Of a DNA stretch of 6,082 bases, positions 1 to 5,413 are shown piece by piece; the first letter of the stretch is position 1; the number at the start of each line of letters is the position of its first letter. Source of the DNA: an uncultured Oscillospiraceae bacterium. GTDB taxonomy: Bacteria; Bacillota; Clostridia; Oscillospirales; Oscillospiraceae. Location: NCBI GenBank assembly GCA_958436045.1, contig CAUBIP010000088.1, positions 1 through 6,082 of the forward strand. Direction: 5' to 3'. A model generated the notes under the pieces. The model had not been told where the DNA came from and did not search any database. It saw nothing but the letters and a program-made list of their open reading frames with translations. Both the position numbers and the translations under genes were made by a program.

Positions 1-26
1 CGGCGGCCTTTTGCGTTCTTTTATAG

Positions 27-56
27 AACCACCGCGCCCGACCGGGCGCGGTGGTT
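27..56 (-). terminator. Strong stem-loop after the transporter gene (possible 3' end)
   Basis: A perfect 13-bp inverted repeat (27-39 against 44-56, arms AACCACCGCGCCC / GGGCGCGGTGGTT) has a 4-base loop and lies 3 bases past the transporter stop codon. The position is right for the end of the leftward operon. However, the leftward RNA continues with CUAUAAAAGAACG, which is not a U-tract. It is therefore not a textbook Rho-independent terminator in that direction. Read rightward, the following bases (57-78) are moderately T-rich, so it could instead end a rightward transcript from outside the window. It could also act as an mRNA 3'-end stabiliser. Confidence 0.55.
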
Positions 57-59
57 GCA

Positions 60-974
60 TTACTCGTTTTGTTTGCCGCTCTCGTCAGCCGCCAAGGGCG
101 CAGTCTTTTTTCTGCGCTGCGGCAGTTGCGTCAGAATCACCGCAGCAAAAATCAGCCCGCAGCCCATAAGCTCCCGGGCGGACAGCCGTTCGTGCAGGAT
201 CAACGCACCAGACAGCACCGCGAAAACAGACTCCAGACTCAGCAGTAGCGAGACCACCGCCGGATTGGACCCCTTAATCGCCACGATCTGCAGCGTATAG
301 GCCACGCCGCTGGAGAAAATGCCCACATAGAGGATTGGCCAAATAGACGCCCAAATGCTGCTCCAGCAATTCTGCTCCGCGCACAGCGCCAGCACCGCCG
401 AGATCGCCGCCGTCACGGCAAACTGCCCGCAGGAGAGGGCCACGCTGTCCACAAAGCGGGTGAAATGATCCAGCAGCAGGATATGCACCGCGAAGACGAT
501 TGCGCAGAGCATCATATAAAAATCGCCCTTGGCCAGGGAAAAGCCGTCTTGAATACTCAAAAAGTACAGCCCGACCGCTGCCAGCGCCACGCTGCACCAG
601 ACGATCGGCCGGACCCGCTTGCGCAAAAGCAGCCCAAAAACCGGCACCAGCACCATATACATCGCCGTAATGAACCCGGCCTTGCCCGCCGTCGTATCCG
701 CGATGCCCACTTGCTGCAGGTTCGTCGCCAAGCACAGGGCCAGGCCGCAGGTCAAGCACCCCAGCACCAGCTTGCCCCGGGACTGCTTTTCCCGCCTGCG
801 GCGCTGCAGGGCCCAATATAGCAGCAGCAAAAACACCGCCGCAACGGCCGACCGGGCCGCGTTAAAGGTGAAGGGGCCGATGGAATCAGCCACCATATTT
901 TGAAAGACAAAGGCGCTGCCCCAAATCGCAGCCGCCAGCACTGGCAGGACGACCTGCCGGACATTTTTCTGCAT
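60..974 (-). CDS. EamA/DMT-family ten-helix transporter, probable metabolite exporter
   Basis: This is an inner-membrane permease of the drug/metabolite transporter superfamily, 304 residues, the usual size for two tandem EamA repeats. Repeat one spans roughly residues 8-145 and opens with the typical AAAIWGSAFVFQ segment. It also contains GKAGFITAMYMVLVPVFG, a stretch typical of this branch. Repeat two spans roughly 150-285 and contains GVAYTLQIVAIKGSNPA and the LESVFAVLSGALILHERL signature at helices 8-9. The C-terminus is a short charged cytosolic tail (QRRKK...). About ten hydrophobic helices are visible. The substrate cannot be read from the sequence; relatives export amino acids or other small metabolites. 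The ATG at 974 sits 26 bases after the rnhA stop with only a weak purine-rich site (GAGAGAAACC) before it, so it is probably translated as the last gene of the mnmG-rnhA transcript. Family assignment is firm; function is open. Confidence 0.93.
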   Translation of the reverse strand: MQKNVRQVVLPVLAAAIWGSAFVFQNMVADSIGPFTFNAARSAVAAVFLLLLYWALQRRRREKQSRGKLVLGCLTCGLALCLATNLQQVGIADTTAGKAGFITAMYMVLVPVFGLLLRKRVRPIVWCSVALAAVGLYFLSIQDGFSLAKGDFYMMLCAIVFAVHILLLDHFTRFVDSVALSCGQFAVTAAISAVLALCAEQNCWSSIWASIWPILYVGIFSSGVAYTLQIVAIKGSNPAVVSLLLSLESVFAVLSGALILHERLSARELMGCGLIFAAVILTQLPQRRKKTAPLAADESGKQNE

Positions 975-1000
975 GGTTTCTCTCTAGTTCCTATCTTTTG

Positions 1001-1438
1001 TTACTTCCACTTCTGATACGCTGCCACCGCCAGCTCATCGCAGCGGTTGTTCTTTGGATTGTCGGCATGGCCCTTGACCCAGTGGTAGTGCATTTCATGC
1101 TTTTCGCACTCGGCCAGCAGAGCAGCCCAAAGATCCGGGTTCAGCGCCGGTTTTTTATCCGCCTTCCGCCAGCCCCGGCTGCGCCAGCCGTTGGCCCAAC
1201 CTTTTTGCAGCGCGTCGATCACATATTTTGAATCCGAATACAGCTCCACGATACACGGCTGCTTCAGGCACTGCAGTGCCCGGAGGACCGCCGTCAGCTC
1301 CATGCGGTTATTTGTCGTTTTCTCTTCCCCGCCGGACAGCTCCCGTTCGACCCCCTGATATTCCAAAATCGCACCCCAGCCGCCGGGGCCGGGGTTTCCG
1401 GAGCAAGCCCCATCGGTATAGATTGTTACTGTTTTCAT
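1001..1438 (-). CDS. rnhA: Ribonuclease HI
   Basis: This cytosolic endonuclease degrades the RNA strand of RNA:DNA hybrids, removing R-loops and replication primers. The product is 145 residues, close to the usual length of about 155. All four catalytic carboxylates are present: Asp9 in YTDGACSGNPGPGG, Glu47 in NNRMELTAV, Asp69 in LYSDSKYV and Asp134 in NRCDELA. The accessory His124 is also present, in HWVKGHADNP. The basic-protrusion region (WANGWRSRGWRKADKKP) marks it as a type with the handle, like the E. coli enzyme. I chose the ATG at 1438 because an AAGGAG site lies 5 bases upstream (1444-1449) and the family starts here. A frame extension to 1465 lies inside mnmG and is not needed. The start overlaps the mnmG stop by ATGA, indicating translational coupling. 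Confidence 0.97.
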   Translation of the reverse strand: MKTVTIYTDGACSGNPGPGGWGAILEYQGVERELSGGEEKTTNNRMELTAVLRALQCLKQPCIVELYSDSKYVIDALQKGWANGWRSRGWRKADKKPALNPDLWAALLAECEKHEMHYHWVKGHADNPKNNRCDELAVAAYQKWK

Positions 1439-3312
1439 CTTTGCTCCTTTTGTTGCTCCAGCCAAATCAGCAGTACGGCAATATCCGCCGGGGACACGCC
1501 GGAAATCCGGCTCGCCTGCCCGATGGAGACCGGCCGGATGGCGCTGAGCTTCTCCCGCGCCTCCAGACGCAGACCGGCGATGGCCGCATAATCTGTGTCC
1601 GGCGGCAGCTGTCGGGCCTCCGCCTTGGCAAATTCCTCCACCTGCCGCAGCTGCCTGGCCAGATACCCCGCATATTTGACCTGGATCTCCACCTGCTCCT
1701 GGACCGCCTGGTCCAGCTCCGGTCTGCCCGGATCCACCGGCGCCATGGCGTCATACGTTATCTCCGGCCGCCGCAGCAGCTCTGCCAAGCAGATGGAGTT
1801 TTTTACCTCCGCCGACCCATAGCGCCGCAGCAATGCATTCAGCGCCGGGCTGGCAGCCACGCCATTTTTCTCTAAGCGTCGGATCTCCCTTGCCACCTGG
1901 GCATATTTTTCCCGCACCTGCTCGTAGCGCGCCCGGCTCACCAGGCCAATGCGGTAGCCGATGGGCGTCAGCCGTTGATCGGCATTGTCCTGCCGGTGCA
2001 GCAGCCGGTATTCGCTGCGGGAGGTCATGATTCGGTAGGGTTCCTGTGTGCCCTTGGTCACCAGATCATCGACTAAGGTCCCGATATAGCCGTCGGAGCG
2101 CTTGAGGATCATCGGCGGCTCGCCCTTGCATTTCAACGCCGCGTTGACCCCGGCGACAAAGCCCTGGGCCGCCGCCTCTTCGTACCCACTGGAGCCGTTA
2201 AACTGCCCCGCGCCATACAGACCCGGGATCTTTTTGCACTCCAGCGTCGGGTACAGCTCCGTCGGGTCGACGCAATCGTATTCAATGGCATAGGCTGGGC
2301 GCATCATCTCCGCGTGCTCCAGGCCCGGCACCGAGTGCAGCATCGCCAGCTGCACATCCTCTGGCATACTGGAGGAAAAGCCTTGGATATACAGCTCCTC
2401 CGTCTCCAGCCCACAGGGCTCCACAAACAACTGGTGCCGCGGCTTGTCCGCAAAGCGAACGACTTTTGTCTCGATGCTCGGACAATACCGAGGCCCGACA
2501 CCTTGAATGGACCCATCATAGATCGGACTCCGGTCCAGGTTTCTTCGGATGATCTCGTGGGTCTCCTGGCAGGTATAGGTCAGATAGCAGACCGCCCGGT
2601 TCTCCGGTACCTGCGCCGTCCGGAATGAAAACGGAATCACGGAGGCATCACCAGGCTGCAGCTCCATCTTTGTCACATCGACAGACCGTGCATTGACCCG
2701 GGGCGGCGTCCCTGTTTTAAAGCGCCGCATGGAGAGCCCCAGCGCTGCCAGCCGCTGGCTCAGCCCCTGCGCCGCATGCATCCCATCCGGCCCGGATGAG
2801 ACGCAGCTCTCGCCGATGATGACCGTGGCATCCAGATATGTCCCCGTTGCCACAATGGCAGCACGGCAGCGATACACCGCCCCCAGTTGGGTCACAACGC
2901 CGCAGACCACGCCCTGCTCTGTCAGAATATCCACGATCATAGCCTGCTTGAGATCTAAATTCTCCTGCTTTTCCAGCGTATGCTTCATGAAAGTCTGGTA
3001 CGCCCGCCGGTCGGCCTGGGCCCGCAGGGAGTGCACTGCCGGGCCCTTGCCCCGGTTCAGGATCCTGTACTGAATGCAGCAGTGATCCGCCGCCCAGCCC
3101 ATCTCGCCGCCCAGTGCATCCAATTCCCGCACCAAGTGGCCTTTCCCGGTGCCGCCGATGGCCGGGTTGCAGGGCATATTGCCCACAGCGTCCAGATTCA
3201 CAGTGAAAACGACCGTCCGCAGCCCCAGCCGGGCTGCCGCCAGCGCCGCTTCGATCCCCGCGTGCCCGGCTCCGATGACTGCGATATCATAGCTTCCTGC
3301 TTCGTATTGCAT
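1435..3312 (-). CDS. mnmG: tRNA uridine-5-carboxymethylaminomethyl modification enzyme MnmG
   Basis: This is the FAD-dependent partner of the GTPase MnmE. Together they place carboxymethylaminomethyl or aminomethyl groups on wobble U34 of tRNAs reading NNA/NNG codons. The 625-residue length fits the family (about 620-630). Visible parts are the Rossmann FAD motif GAGHAG (residues 14-19), Cys48 in MPCNPAIGG, KGHLVRELDALGG (57-69), GKGPAVHSLRAQADR (88-102), RFKTGTPPR (197-205) and catalytic Cys277 in GPRYCPSIETK. Later come LYGAGQFNGSSGYEEAAAQG, the TSRSEYRLLHRQDNAD stretch, and the C-terminal helical domain that contacts MnmE (RPVSIGQASRISGVSPADIAVL). The frame is open for 48 more codons upstream to 3456. 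That extension is GC-rich and low in complexity, whereas the ATG at 3312 has AGGAGGGGG (3324-3332) upstream and begins where the family begins. Its usual neighbour mnmE is not in the window. It heads a tight operon with rnhA and the transporter gene. Confidence 0.97.
   Translation of the reverse strand: MQYEAGSYDIAVIGAGHAGIEAALAAARLGLRTVVFTVNLDAVGNMPCNPAIGGTGKGHLVRELDALGGEMGWAADHCCIQYRILNRGKGPAVHSLRAQADRRAYQTFMKHTLEKQENLDLKQAMIVDILTEQGVVCGVVTQLGAVYRCRAAIVATGTYLDATVIIGESCVSSGPDGMHAAQGLSQRLAALGLSMRRFKTGTPPRVNARSVDVTKMELQPGDASVIPFSFRTAQVPENRAVCYLTYTCQETHEIIRRNLDRSPIYDGSIQGVGPRYCPSIETKVVRFADKPRHQLFVEPCGLETEELYIQGFSSSMPEDVQLAMLHSVPGLEHAEMMRPAYAIEYDCVDPTELYPTLECKKIPGLYGAGQFNGSSGYEEAAAQGFVAGVNAALKCKGEPPMILKRSDGYIGTLVDDLVTKGTQEPYRIMTSRSEYRLLHRQDNADQRLTPIGYRIGLVSRARYEQVREKYAQVAREIRRLEKNGVAASPALNALLRRYGSAEVKNSICLAELLRRPEITYDAMAPVDPGRPELDQAVQEQVEIQVKYAGYLARQLRQVEEFAKAEARQLPPDTDYAAIAGLRLEAREKLSAIRPVSIGQASRISGVSPADIAVLLIWLEQQKEQR
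1444..1449 (-). promoter_or_regulatory. rnhA ribosome binding site inside the end of mnmG
   Basis: AAGGAG on the minus strand lies 5 bases before the rnhA ATG at 1438 and within the last codons of mnmG. It decides the rnhA start and, with the ATGA overlap, points to coupled translation. Confidence 0.8.
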
Positions 3313-3323
3313 GCTTTTGCGTT

Positions 3324-3332
3324 CCCCCTCCT
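3324..3332 (-). promoter_or_regulatory. mnmG ribosome binding site
   Basis: AGGAGGGGG on the minus strand lies 11 bases before the ATG at 3312. The spacing is slightly long, but no other start in this frame has a comparable site. It supports 3312 over the open extension to 3456. Confidence 0.7.
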
Positions 3333-3356
3333 GCCGCACGGCTCCGCGGCCCGCCC

Positions 3357-3371
3357 CGCCGCATCGCGGCG
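3357..3371 (-). repeat. Small stem-loop in the mnmG leader
   Basis: CGCCGC (3357-3362) pairs with GCGGCG (3366-3371) across a 3-base loop. It lies about 45 bases upstream of the mnmG start, within a very GC-rich leader. On its own it is weak evidence because the stretch is nearly all G and C. It may contribute to leader folding together with the stronger stem-loop at 3403-3425. Confidence 0.4.
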
Positions 3372-3402
3372 ATCTGCCCGGCCGCCTGCCGCGCCAAAGA
3401 GC

Positions 3403-3425
3403 GCCGGGGGCATTTCGCCCCCGGC
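3403..3425 (-). terminator. GC-rich stem-loop between membrane-protein gene and mnmG
   Basis: A perfect 9-bp inverted repeat, GCCGGGGGC (3403-3411) and GCCCCCGGC (3417-3425), has a 5-base loop. It lies 34 bases past the stop codon of the upstream minus-strand gene and 91 bases before the mnmG start. The leftward RNA continues GCUCUUUGGCGCGG, so only a very short U-run follows. It may be a partial terminator, an RNase processing site or a stabiliser. The hairpin is plain in the sequence; its role is inferred. Confidence 0.5.
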
Positions 3426-3459
3426 TCGATTGTCTCTGCTCTATTTCTTGCGCCACGTG

Positions 3460-4002
3460 TCAGCGCTTCGGTTCGTAACGGAATTCTTCGTTAAAACCCG
3501 TAGCCGTGCCATAGGGCGTCTGAGTCCGATACTGGGGCGTGTACGGAACATACGGCCCCGGCTGCGGTGTATAGCCGCTATACTGCGGCTTTGCATAGGG
3601 GTACGCCCCCGCACACGGTTCCGGCTGCGGTGCAGCAGGCGGCTGCATCGGCTGCCGCGGCCCGGGACCGGTCTGCCGCAGCGGATAGGTCGGTGCAGCG
3701 GGCTCCTGCCTCGTCTGCTGCACCGGCGACTGGTTGCTATGCGCCACCTGCCGCAGCAGGCTGGTCGCGATCGTCTGCTGTTCCAGCAGCTCCGCAAGGC
3801 CATAAGCAAAGCAGGAGCCGTAATAGACCAGCAGCGCCAGCACCGCGCTGCCTAACACAGACGCGATCACATACCCGATCGGCGCCTCTGCCAAAAGCAG
3901 AAAAATGCCGCCCGTGATCCCGCCCGCCGGGATCAGCACCAGCAGAATGATCGTAAGAACCTTCGTAAAGCTTTTCAGCTTTTGGCTGACATTATCGTAC
4001 AT
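3460..4002 (-). CDS. Small two-helix membrane protein with Pro/Gln/Tyr-rich cytosolic tail
   Basis: The product has 180 residues and no assigned function. A short polar N-terminus (MYDNVSQKLKSFTK) precedes two hydrophobic segments, about residues 15-37 and 42-66. These are joined by a tight turn (AEAP), which suggests a helical hairpin. Next come a short amphipathic stretch (YGLAELLEQQTIATSLLRQ) and a disordered tail from about residue 85, rich in Pro, Gln, Tyr, Ala and Gly. The tail has loose repeats such as YTPQPGPYVPYTPQY. The layout (MYDN start, two helices, then a YGLAELLE-like segment) resembles small uncharacterised membrane proteins common in clostridia; that likeness is from memory. 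The start is firm: AGGGGGA lies 5 bases upstream, behind a consensus promoter. The pairing of membrane hairpin and sticky tail suggests a scaffold or envelope-associated role, but nothing catalytic is visible. Confidence 0.85.
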   Translation of the reverse strand: MYDNVSQKLKSFTKVLTIILLVLIPAGGITGGIFLLLAEAPIGYVIASVLGSAVLALLVYYGSCFAYGLAELLEQQTIATSLLRQVAHSNQSPVQQTRQEPAAPTYPLRQTGPGPRQPMQPPAAPQPEPCAGAYPYAKPQYSGYTPQPGPYVPYTPQYRTQTPYGTATGFNEEFRYEPKR

Positions 4003-4007
4003 CGTCT

Positions 4008-4014
4008 TCCCCCT
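4008..4014 (-). promoter_or_regulatory. Ribosome binding site of the two-helix membrane protein gene
   Basis: AGGGGGA on the minus strand has 5-base spacing to the ATG at 4002. A small hairpin (ACGGG 4015-4019 / CCCGT 4026-4030, 6-base loop) sits directly upstream but leaves the site free. Confidence 0.75.
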
Positions 4015-4071
4015 ACGGGTTCGCGCCCGTTACACAGCGGTACAAATTGCCGTTTCTACACAGTTATATTT

Positions 4072-4101
4072 ATAATACACTAATCCCCCATCTGGTGTCA
4101 A
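4072..4101 (-). promoter_or_regulatory. Sigma-A promoter for the leftward gene group
   Basis: Minus-strand TTGACA (4101-4096) is a perfect -35 box, separated by 18 bases from TATTAT (4077-4072). Transcription would start near 4065, giving an untranslated leader of about 60 bases. No other convincing promoter appears before mnmG, so this may drive the whole leftward group, with some read-through past the 3403-3425 stem-loop. A TACACAG heptamer occurs twice near and just past the expected start (4031-4037 and 4057-4063); its meaning is unknown. Confidence 0.75.
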
Positions 4102-4139
4102 TCACCAACGCAGCATTCCAAGCCGATTAAATTTCCCTG

Positions 4140-4168
4140 TTGCATTTTTGTGAAGGATTCGTTATGAT
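4140..4168 (+). promoter_or_regulatory. Sigma-A promoter for the kinase-like gene
   Basis: TTGCAT (4140-4145) is followed after exactly 17 bases by TATGAT (4163-4168). Each box has one mismatch to consensus. Transcription would start near 4175, leaving a leader of about 110 bases before the ATG at 4286. I see no terminator-like fold or recognisable riboswitch in that leader, although a short T-rich run occurs at 4226-4231. The promoter points away from the leftward one, making this a divergent control region. Confidence 0.72.
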
Positions 4169-4272
4169 AGGGGAAAGAGGCGAAAACGGTCGATTTTTAT
4201 CCCTGCATTCGTCTATTCCAAATTTTAACAGCGCTTTTTTGCACAAACCTACACATGCTACCAGTAAGGGAA

Positions 4273-4280
4273 AGGGGGAG
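4273..4280 (+). promoter_or_regulatory. Ribosome binding site of the kinase-like gene
   Basis: AGGGGGAG lies 5 bases before the ATG at 4286 and fixes that start. Confidence 0.75.
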
Positions 4281-4285
4281 AGACA

Positions 4286-5338
4286 ATGCTGCAAGAATTA
4301 AAAGCTATACTCTCCTGCCTGGCTCAGCCTGCGTTTATCTTGGAAAATGGGAAGCTGCTCTTTTTCAATGATGCCGCCCAGCGGCACGGCGTCAGCAGAC
4401 TTCCGGAAGAAATCACGGAAGCTGCACAAGCGCAAGGGCAACAGACCTTCGCCATTGCTGGGACGCAGTGGGCAGCAACAGTCCATTGCCTGGCCGCTTA
4501 TCAGCTTGTCCTGCTGCAGGCGCAGCAAAGCGAGCCCACCCAGGAAGAAAGCCAAATCCTCAGTGCAGCCGCTCGCGCCCTGCGCCGCCCACTGCAAAAG
4601 ATGTTTCTGACTGCATCCCAGCTTTTCCCCTATCTGGAGGATTTGGATGACGCACAGATCCAAGCCGGGACATCATCACTGAATCGCAGCATGTACCAAA
4701 TGCTCCGCGCCCTCGGTAATCTGTCAGAGCTGACGTACACCAGCACACCACGCATGCAAAAAACCAGGACGGAGTGCAATCACTTTTTTGAAAGCTTGGC
4801 CCAGCGTGCCCGCCCGCTTCTGGAATCAACCGGGCGGCAGCTCGATTTCCAGTGCCAGCAAAAGCGGTTTTACGCAGACCTTGACAATGCCGCCGTGGAG
4901 CGGGCTGTTTTGAATCTGCTTTCCAACGCGATCACCCATACGCCCCGGGGCGGCGTCATTACGCTGCAAGTCGCCAAAGAGGGCAACTTCTGCCGGATTT
5001 GTGTTCGCAATGAGTCCACACCGCTGGATCCGGACGTTCTGGCAAATCTCTTCCAGCGTTACGCACAGACGGGAACCCTTGGGCAGATTGGCGCTGGCTT
5101 TGGCCTGGCGATCGCCCAAAATGTCGCCAGAGCCCATCATGGGACAGTCCTGGCACAATTGGGGGAGCCAGGTGGTCTGCTAGTTGTCATGACTTTAGAG
5201 GCTGCTTCCAGGAGCTGGACCGAGACGACCGTCCGTTCTCCCAAAATGCAGCTTGACAGCTTCGGCGGCCACGATCCCTACCTGATCGAGTTGGCCGACG
5301 TCCTGCCGGACAGTCAATTTGACACACGAGATCTATAA
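4286..5338 (+). CDS. Cytosolic histidine-kinase-like protein lacking the phospho-accepting His
   Basis: The product has 350 residues and no membrane segment. Residues about 12-78 look PAS-like (QPAFILENGKLLFFNDAAQ resembles a PAS core opening). A dimerisation helix region follows at about 88-150. Where kinases have S-H-E-L-R-T-P-L, this protein has A-R-A-L-R-R-P-L (96-103), so Arg97 replaces the phosphorylated His. The ATPase domain (about 195-305) has an intact N-box, NLLSNAITHTP, with Asn214. The G1 box is altered to VRNESTPLDP: the N-for-D change also occurs in working kinases, but the first Gly is Ser. The G2 box GAGFGL (269-274) is good. A tail of about 45 residues ends in ELADVLPDSQFDTRDL. 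The protein probably binds ATP or acts as a signalling scaffold or anti-sigma-like switch rather than as a classical kinase; that is inference. No response regulator lies adjacent. It has its own promoter and leader. Confidence 0.85.
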   Translation: MLQELKAILSCLAQPAFILENGKLLFFNDAAQRHGVSRLPEEITEAAQAQGQQTFAIAGTQWAATVHCLAAYQLVLLQAQQSEPTQEESQILSAAARALRRPLQKMFLTASQLFPYLEDLDDAQIQAGTSSLNRSMYQMLRALGNLSELTYTSTPRMQKTRTECNHFFESLAQRARPLLESTGRQLDFQCQQKRFYADLDNAAVERAVLNLLSNAITHTPRGGVITLQVAKEGNFCRICVRNESTPLDPDVLANLFQRYAQTGTLGQIGAGFGLAIAQNVARAHHGTVLAQLGEPGGLLVVMTLEAASRSWTETTVRSPKMQLDSFGGHDPYLIELADVLPDSQFDTRDL

Positions 5339-5351
5339 AAAAGCCGGCACG
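5337..5351 (+). terminator. Left half of a Rho-independent terminator, apparently split by the IS
   Basis: Right after the kinase-like stop codon comes AAAAAAGCCGGCACG. An A-run followed by a GC-rich arm is the usual left half of a bidirectional terminator, whose right half would read like GTGCCGGCTTTTTT. Instead, the IS left end begins here. The matching half is predicted beyond the right edge, on the far side of the element. Confidence 0.5.
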
Positions 5352-5362
5352 TGTGAACTGCG

Positions 5363-5405
5363 CCCCATTTGTTAGACAGTATGATATAATGTCTAACAAA
5401 TGGGG
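5363..5405. repeat. 16-bp perfect palindrome at the IS left end
   Basis: CCCCATTTGTTAGACA (5363-5378) and its exact reverse complement (5390-5405) flank an 11-base loop, GTATGATATAA. The left arm is part of the terminal repeat. The right arm carries the GGGG of the transposase ribosome binding site. The last base of the -10 box is the first base of the right arm. In RNA copied from outside the element, this would form a very stable hairpin covering the ribosome binding site. Confidence 0.9.
5382..5390 (+). promoter_or_regulatory. Extended -10 promoter of the IS transposase
   Basis: TGATATAAT is a perfect extended -10 (TG, one base, TATAAT at 5385-5390). At 17-base spacing the -35 position reads GCCCCA, which is poor, so the TG extension probably carries the promoter. 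Transcription would start around 5396-5398, inside the right arm of the palindrome, leaving only about 17 bases before the ATG at 5414. Confidence 0.68.
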
Positions 5406-5407
5406 TG
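5402..5407 (+). promoter_or_regulatory. orfA ribosome binding site
   Basis: GGGGTG lies 6 bases before the ATG at 5414. It overlaps the possible GTG start at 5405, which makes that start unlikely. Its first four bases belong to the palindrome's right arm. Confidence 0.6.
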
Positions 5408-5413
5408 ATTTAT

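Noticed and set aside
274..816. Minus-strand open frame of 180 residues inside the transporter gene
   Set aside because: It is an alternate frame of a clear EamA gene. Its Gly/Arg/Ala-rich translation has no membrane segments or motifs.
1439..1465. Upstream start for RNase HI adding nine residues
   Set aside because: The ATG at 1438 has AAGGAG at 5-base spacing and matches the family N-terminus MKTVTIYTDG. The upstream codon has no such site.
1228..1875. Plus-strand open frame of 215 residues
   Set aside because: It is antisense to rnhA and the end of mnmG. Its low-complexity Arg/Pro/Leu-rich sequence is an artefact of GC-rich codon use on the other strand.
3313..3456. N-terminal extension of MnmG by 48 residues
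   Set aside because: The extension is Arg/Gly-rich, lies over GC-rich hairpins and is absent from the family as I know it. The ATG at 3312 has a strong ribosome site.
2980..3855. Plus-strand open frame of 291 residues
   Set aside because: It lies antisense to mnmG and the membrane-protein gene, both firmly identified. Its composition (Arg/Pro/Ala-rich, no domain) is that of a GC-rich shadow frame, and it has no ribosome site.
4015..4030. Small hairpin in the leader of the membrane-protein gene as a regulator
   Set aside because: It has only 5 pairs with a 6-base loop and leaves the ribosome site free; this is within chance for GC-rich DNA.
5405..5413. GTG start for orfA
   Set aside because: It lies within the GGGGTG ribosome site itself. 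The ATG at 5414 is well placed behind that site.
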